From Steinernema hermaphroditum (lineage: Eukaryota; Nematoda; Chromadorea; Rhabditida; Steinernematidae), in assembly GCA_030435675.1 (NCBI GenBank), contig CM059624.1:2628769-2692768 (forward strand): a stretch of 64,000 nt of DNA, given 5' to 3'. The position numbers and the translations under genes were made by a program. Shown in pieces: positions 59,643-64,000 of the stretch; position 1 is the stretch's first letter, and each line of letters begins with the position of its first letter. The notes under the pieces are model-generated. The model searched no databases. It was not told the DNA's origin and saw only the letters and a list, made by a program, of their open reading frames with translations.

Positions 59643-61536
59643 ATGAGGATCCTTCCGACTCTCGTCTTCTGCCTCTTGATCGGCGCCGCCGTCGCCTTGC
59701 GACTCGACCTCCGCCACCGTCCGCCGAGGCTCGACACCATCAACTCCAACATCCGCGCTTCTCATCTCCGTCATCACCGTCGCCGCTTCGATGACTCAAA
59801 CGAGCTTCGCTGTGAAGCCGGACGTCTTCCCCGGGATGGAGGTCTTCGAACGGAAAAGGCCCAATCTCTGTGGACCTTGGACAACGCTGAGTATCTGGCT
59901 TCGGTCGCCATTGGATCGGCGCATCAGTTCTTCGAGGTTGTCCTGGACACCGGAAGTGGCGACCTTTGGGTCGTCGAAGAGGATTGCCAGCAGCAAGAGC
60001 CCAAGATTAAGAGCCACAAGAGCTGCGGGAGATACTGTAGACAGAGCTGAATGCTGCGTAGATGGGGCCAACAAGCTCCGTTCTGCTCCTTGTGGCGATC
60101 CGAATGAGATGTTCCAGCCGGAGAAATCGTCCACATTCCATAGGATCGATGGCAGCGATAACCAGCTGGAGTACTACTCTGTCACCGTGGACGTGGATTA
60201 CGGAACGGATACTGTCCAGGTGAGTGTAACCTTTGCGGTTTCAAGGCTACTAAGTAGATGTGTGTAGATGTACCACTGGCAATAATACCTTATTTGACTC
60301 ACGAGAGACCAAAACCTGACCGGTTCCACCTTCTTTTGCTTTCAGTTCGGCCAGGAGTTCGAGGAATCTCGTTTCACCATCAACGAATTCAAGTTCGGCC
60401 TCGCCCACAGGATTTACGACCATTCAACTTCGGCCAGCGACTCATCCCTTGTCGGAATTTTCGGCCTCTCCCCATCATCCACCTCCCGTTCATCCCAATC
60501 AGCGTTCACTCAAATGCGCCAGCATCTCGACCATCCCATCTTCCATCTCTATCTGGAGTATGGAGGCGAAGAGCTCGAGGGCGGCAAGATCGAGTACGGC
60601 ACCGCCAATGTGGACAGTCAGCTTTGCGCGCACGACGCCGTGACCTTCCCATTCCCTTCGGACAGTTACTCTTTCTGCGTTTCCTTGAGCGTCTACTTCG
60701 ATGACGGAGCGAAGCATGAAGGCGAAGATTTCCACACGGTCTCCGCTCTCGTGGACTCCGGATCGAACTTCATCCTCGGTCCACCGGAGGAAGTGAAGAA
60801 GTTGGCGGAGACTGTTGGAGCCACTCGTGATCAGGGAACCACTGGCCCCTACCATATCCCGTGCGCTTATGCGGAGCAGGGGAAGGACATCGTGTTTACT
60901 GCTCCCGGAAAGCAGAAGCTTCGCGTCTCGGCCCGGAACTACGTTGTTACGGTATGGCTTTTTAGTCGCTTTCTATGGCCTTCATCTTTTGGATTTTGGA
61001 CTTGAAAAAATCATTATACATTCATCTATTGCTATAAGAGGTCTCATGCAGTCTATCATCAGCCACTTAGAAATGACCAAGCTGTATCAGTAACTTCTAT
61101 GGAGCTATAGGGCTAAACATGGCTAAGACCTACCTTTCAACGTCACGACTTTCGATTTTTCAAAATCTTGATGAATTTACCTATCACAATCCTATGAGAG
61201 GCCTGAAAAAGCGAGCGCCATGGATCAGTCTGATTGTATCACATCTATTCTAAATGATTTTGACTCCCTATCTACCGTACACCTCTGACCTTCTCTACCG
61301 AATTCACTCAAAAATGACTTTTACGACTAAAAACGACTAGCTCTATCGTCCTGTGATCTGTTGTCTTCCTAAACCAATTGAGCCTTTAGATGCACGACAA
61401 CGAGGATGTATGTCTCTTCGGATTTGCTGATGGCAGCGGAGACCGCCGCTGGATTATGGGAACCCCCTTTTTGCGTGGATACTGTGCGTCGTTCGACTTG
61501 GGAAAGCACGAGATGAGCTTCCGTCAGCGACTTTAA
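59643..61536 (+). CDS. Pepsin-like aspartic protease with one frame break in exon 1
   Basis: Exons 59643-60219, 60346-60951 and 61390-61536. A secreted A1 peptidase with a signal peptide (MRILPTLVFCLLIGAAVA), a basic propeptide-like stretch rich in His and Arg, then the N-lobe EYLASVAIGSAHQFFEVVLD, TGSGDLWV, a Cys-rich loop, FQPEKSSTFHRIDG, the flap region DVDYGT, and C-lobe blocks SLVGIFGLSP, VSALVDSGSNFILGPP and RRWIMGTPFLRGYCASFDLG. Both catalytic motifs are intact (DTGS and DSGS), unlike the relative at 2166. Exon 1 is 577 nt, one base too long: the frame of the N-lobe meets a stop at 60048, while the rest continues in the next frame from about 60035. No AT-rich intron explains it. It is either a single-base error in the sequence or a frameshift that inactivates the gene. 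Intact length would be about 442 aa. AATAAA at 61598. Confidence 0.82.
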
Positions 61537-61603
61537 ATCGGCCTGTCCACTAACTCCATTGTCCTTTTTTGCTATTATTTATAATCGTACTGTAAGGAAT
61601 AAA

Positions 61604-62524
61604 TCCTTATCTTTCGGAAGTTCAGACTTCGTTAATCGGTCGGGACAAATCCGTGTTTCGGATCTGTTATAGGCTTGTTTATCACGATCCCATGAAGGTG
61701 GAACTCTTAGGTCAATAAAGAGATTCGATAACAGTGTTCGCCGCGCTTGGGCATGCGTGGGAATCCCATGTTAAGCTTTGTTGTCAGTGATTTTTTATTG
61801 ATGGAAGTAGGGATAGATTTCAATAAGAAGAGGGGAATGGGTAAGAATAAGGAGGAGGCGGCGAGAGGCGCCGAACGGCAAACTGGTTGCAACAACTCTC
61901 TCTGTGAACTGCCTGTCGCCATCTTTTATAGGCAGTCTCTGGAAGCGCGGAAGCGCCGGGGCGGAGCCCCGACAACAGCACACTGATCAAGGACACTGAC
62001 TTTAAAGCTGGTTTCTCCAACAGCAGAATACTTAATCGACTCCATGAGACCATGGTTATCAAGTCGAAGTAGTCGTTAAGCTCATCCTTTCTTGTTTCAT
62101 CGATCACGGAGAGGATCCGCTGGCCTCTTCTGAGAAAACCTTGCCCAGGGATCAAAGTATTCTACCATGATAGAAGCAGTATTTTTCCACCGGAATCAAG
62201 AAACTCCAATCGATTCGAATTGACGCGGGGAAACTCCAGCGCATTAGCAATGTCGTGTGTCGCTCACCGAGGTCACCCTTCATCTCTATCTGTCTGCAAC
62301 CTCCGTTTCTGCCTGCTTGTCCCTAACAAACTCATAGTTTTTCTATTTCGTTTGTCTTTTTACGGCTTTTCAGATCGACGGTCCAGATTCGATCTACACC
62401 TAGGAGACATTCATAACCTCTAAAGGGACGGTTCAAATCCCGGTCGAAATCCTAGAGGGAACGGTTCAAATCTTCAGAAAAGGACGGTCTAAACCTGAAA
62501 TCCGTGTGCCTTTGAATTTATTTG
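61604..62524. other. No gene recognised
   Basis: Spacer between the protease and the chemoreceptor gene; no exon recognised. Confidence 0.5.
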
Positions 62525-63406
62525 CTATAAAAGTGCGACCAGGAACGATCGAAATGAAACGAGCACATTAGCTGCATGCCTTCTATACGGGGTAAAAATA
62601 ATAATCGACGCGACAGTGGAGACAAATGAATAACAAAGAACAATAACGAAGCTTATTTGAAAAACGATCTCGGAAAAACCGAACATTGTCAATTGGCCGG
62701 GAAACATCGCCCACAGGGCAGCAGAAAAGACAACGGGGCAAAGTACGCAACCAAATATGAGACCAACGGTGCAGACGTAATTTCTCACAACAGCATGGAC
62801 AAGACGTATCGTATTCAGTGATGGTTTTGATAATCTTGTACTCGACATCCGACGTATTTTATGGATAGCCATGCAACCGAAAAGTACATACAGTGCACAG
62901 AAAAGGACTATAAATGAAAGGGCAATCCACAATTTGATGTTCAAGGTTGTGTCAAAACATGTCGTGAACTTCCTAAATGAGGACAGTATCACTACGCCAA
63001 CAGTGGCCGGGATCACAGTAAAGAGAGTCACTATCACGACCGCCTTGATTGTCGTTATCTTATGAAGATATCCATGAGTAGACATGCGAACAGAACCGTA
63101 GAGAATCATGGCCAAGTTGAGCTGAATTTCGGCAAAACCAAGATAGACTTCGAGAACAAATATGATTTTTCGTAGAGCATCTGGCATACTAGTGCTATAG
63201 GAAAACATGAAGTCGTCAACATAGAAGTGAGGCGAGAGTATAGGCACATTGACACAGCCCAGCAATGAGCACATGGAAATGGCTATTAGAAATCGCCGAT
63301 ATACAGTCATAGAAGAGGGCGATTTGACGATCAGAAGGTAGAGGTAGTATGGCTCGATTAAAATATCGAAGAAACTCACTATGAGAACAATGTAGTCGAC
63401 AAGCAT
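62525..63406 (-). CDS. Nematode 7TM chemoreceptor (serpentine receptor), 293 aa
   Basis: An uninterrupted minus-strand frame encoding seven hydrophobic helices: YIVLIVSFFDILIEPYYLYL (TM1), FLIAISMCSLLGCVNVPI (TM2), IIFVLEVYLGFAEIQLNLAM (TM3), AVVIVTLFTVIPATVGVVIL (TM4), LWIALSFIVLFCALYVLFGC (TM5), VCTVGLIFGCVLCPVVFSAA (TM6) and ISFVIVLCYSFVSTVASIII (TM7). The tail begins FTPYRRHAANVL, a typical end of TM7 in nematode Str/Srh/Srd-type chemoreceptors. Basic, Ser/Thr-rich segments lie in the inner loops (MAIHKIRRMSSTRLSKPS). No signal peptide, as usual. The lack of introns is atypical of these families, so a retrocopy or very compact gene is possible. The exact family was not assigned. The start is the first ATG of the frame. 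Confidence 0.75.
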   Translation of the reverse strand: MLVDYIVLIVSFFDILIEPYYLYLLIVKSPSSMTVYRRFLIAISMCSLLGCVNVPILSPHFYVDDFMFSYSTSMPDALRKIIFVLEVYLGFAEIQLNLAMILYGSVRMSTHGYLHKITTIKAVVIVTLFTVIPATVGVVILSSFRKFTTCFDTTLNIKLWIALSFIVLFCALYVLFGCMAIHKIRRMSSTRLSKPSLNTIRLVHAVVRNYVCTVGLIFGCVLCPVVFSAALWAMFPGQLTMFGFSEIVFQISFVIVLCYSFVSTVASIIIFTPYRRHAANVLVSFRSFLVALL

Positions 63407-63928
63407 TGCAGCATAAGATATTCAATCTGAGCGTGGCAATATGAAATGGCACAGACATACAACTCAAATATTGCAGTGTGCGTAATATATCACGTAATGG
63501 AGCACGTGATGTCAAAACAATGGGGCTATAATCTTTAACGAGTTGTATTAAAAGCGCTGTCTTCAAATCTTGACGGTGATTAGAACGTACAATTTAGAGC
63601 GGCTTTTCATTTGTTTCCCAACGATCGGTCGGGTCGTCCACTCCCTCTCTCTCTGAAGCTGTCTGAGCCGACTGAGCTGAGTGTTCTCGGCCATCGTTGA
63701 CGGCACAATGATCGCCCCGTGGAACGTAAGCCGAATCACATATTGCCCAGAAGATCATCAGTACCGCCAAAGTACCCGCGTTTCACAAACCGAAGATCGG
63801 CACCAATTTCGAAGCCTGCACTAACAGTCGCTCTAGCGATGTGTTTCCACTTTGCCCGCTGAGATTCAGCTTCTTCATCGCTGTGTGCACTGATGGGACA
63901 GCTGTCTTCGACTCCGACCAGGGATGTG
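63407..63928. other. No gene recognised
   Basis: Presumed upstream region of the chemoreceptor; no other exon seen. Confidence 0.45.
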
Positions 63929-64000
63929 CGGAATTCCGATTCCGACTTCCGCAGGTCCGGAATTCCGGGGTTTTTGGCACTTCCGATTCCGGACTTCCAA
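63929..64000. repeat. TTCCG-rich simple repeat at the window edge
   Basis: GGAATTCCGATTCCGACTTCC and related words recur several times up to the last base, so the array probably continues beyond the window. Confidence 0.6.

Noticed and set aside
1..64000. CRISPR arrays, bacterial operons or phage genes
   Set aside because: The window is plainly eukaryotic; no regularly spaced repeat arrays with unique spacers were seen.

Overview
This is nuclear DNA from a nematode, most likely a chromadorean of the rhabditid kind. The evidence is the intron size (mostly 29-60 nt, ending TTTCAG), splice-acceptor motifs placed 1-27 nt before several start codons as expected for spliced-leader trans-splicing, a locus at 13978 that looks like a spliced-leader RNA gene (19 of 22 bases match SL1 and a GT donor follows), a nematode-type single-exon 7TM chemoreceptor, and an F-box gene. 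Species cannot be told from the window.

Layout. 0-2 kb is repeats: two inverted copies of a tRNA-derived SINE around a 724-bp TIR element. 2.2-3.3 kb (-) is a pepsin-fold gene whose catalytic motifs are degraded. 3.3-13.9 kb is gene-poor and holds tRNA-like relics, a complete miniature LTR element (TRIM) at 8964-9765, chemoreceptor relics, and a 79-aa one-pass membrane protein (12.4 kb, -). 14-15 kb has the SL RNA-like locus, a third SINE copy and a CHH/ITP-family neurohormone gene (-). A short divergent Wnt lies at 16.5 kb (+), an F-box protein at 18.6 kb (-) and DNA polymerase kappa at 21.7-24.6 kb (+).

25.7-48.2 kb holds two alpha-type, ACR-16/alpha7-like nicotinic receptor subunits on the + strand. 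The first has a small membrane-protein gene nested antisense in its last intron. Between the receptors is a cluster of tRNA-Gly(TCC) and initiator tRNA-Met genes built from a duplicated and inverted convergent pair; one Met copy has lost its anticodon arm.

48.3-52.3 kb (-) holds SRP14 and, upstream of it on the same strand, an hnRNP U-like gene (SPRY plus P-loop kinase-like domain). PGAP1 (GPI inositol-deacylase) follows at 53.8-56.7 kb (+), a second pepsin-like protease with intact catalytic motifs but one frame break at 59.6-61.5 kb (+), and a 7TM chemoreceptor at 62.5-63.4 kb (-).

Functionally this is a mixed chromosomal neighbourhood: neuronal signalling (two nAChR subunits, ITP-like hormone, chemoreceptor), developmental signalling (Wnt), translesion synthesis (Pol kappa), secretory-pathway housekeeping (SRP14, PGAP1), RNA binding (hnRNP U-like) and translation (tRNAs). 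Exon models were built by hand from open frames, GT-AG (once GC-AG) splice sites and family alignment from memory. Every model except the second protease sums to a whole number of codons.
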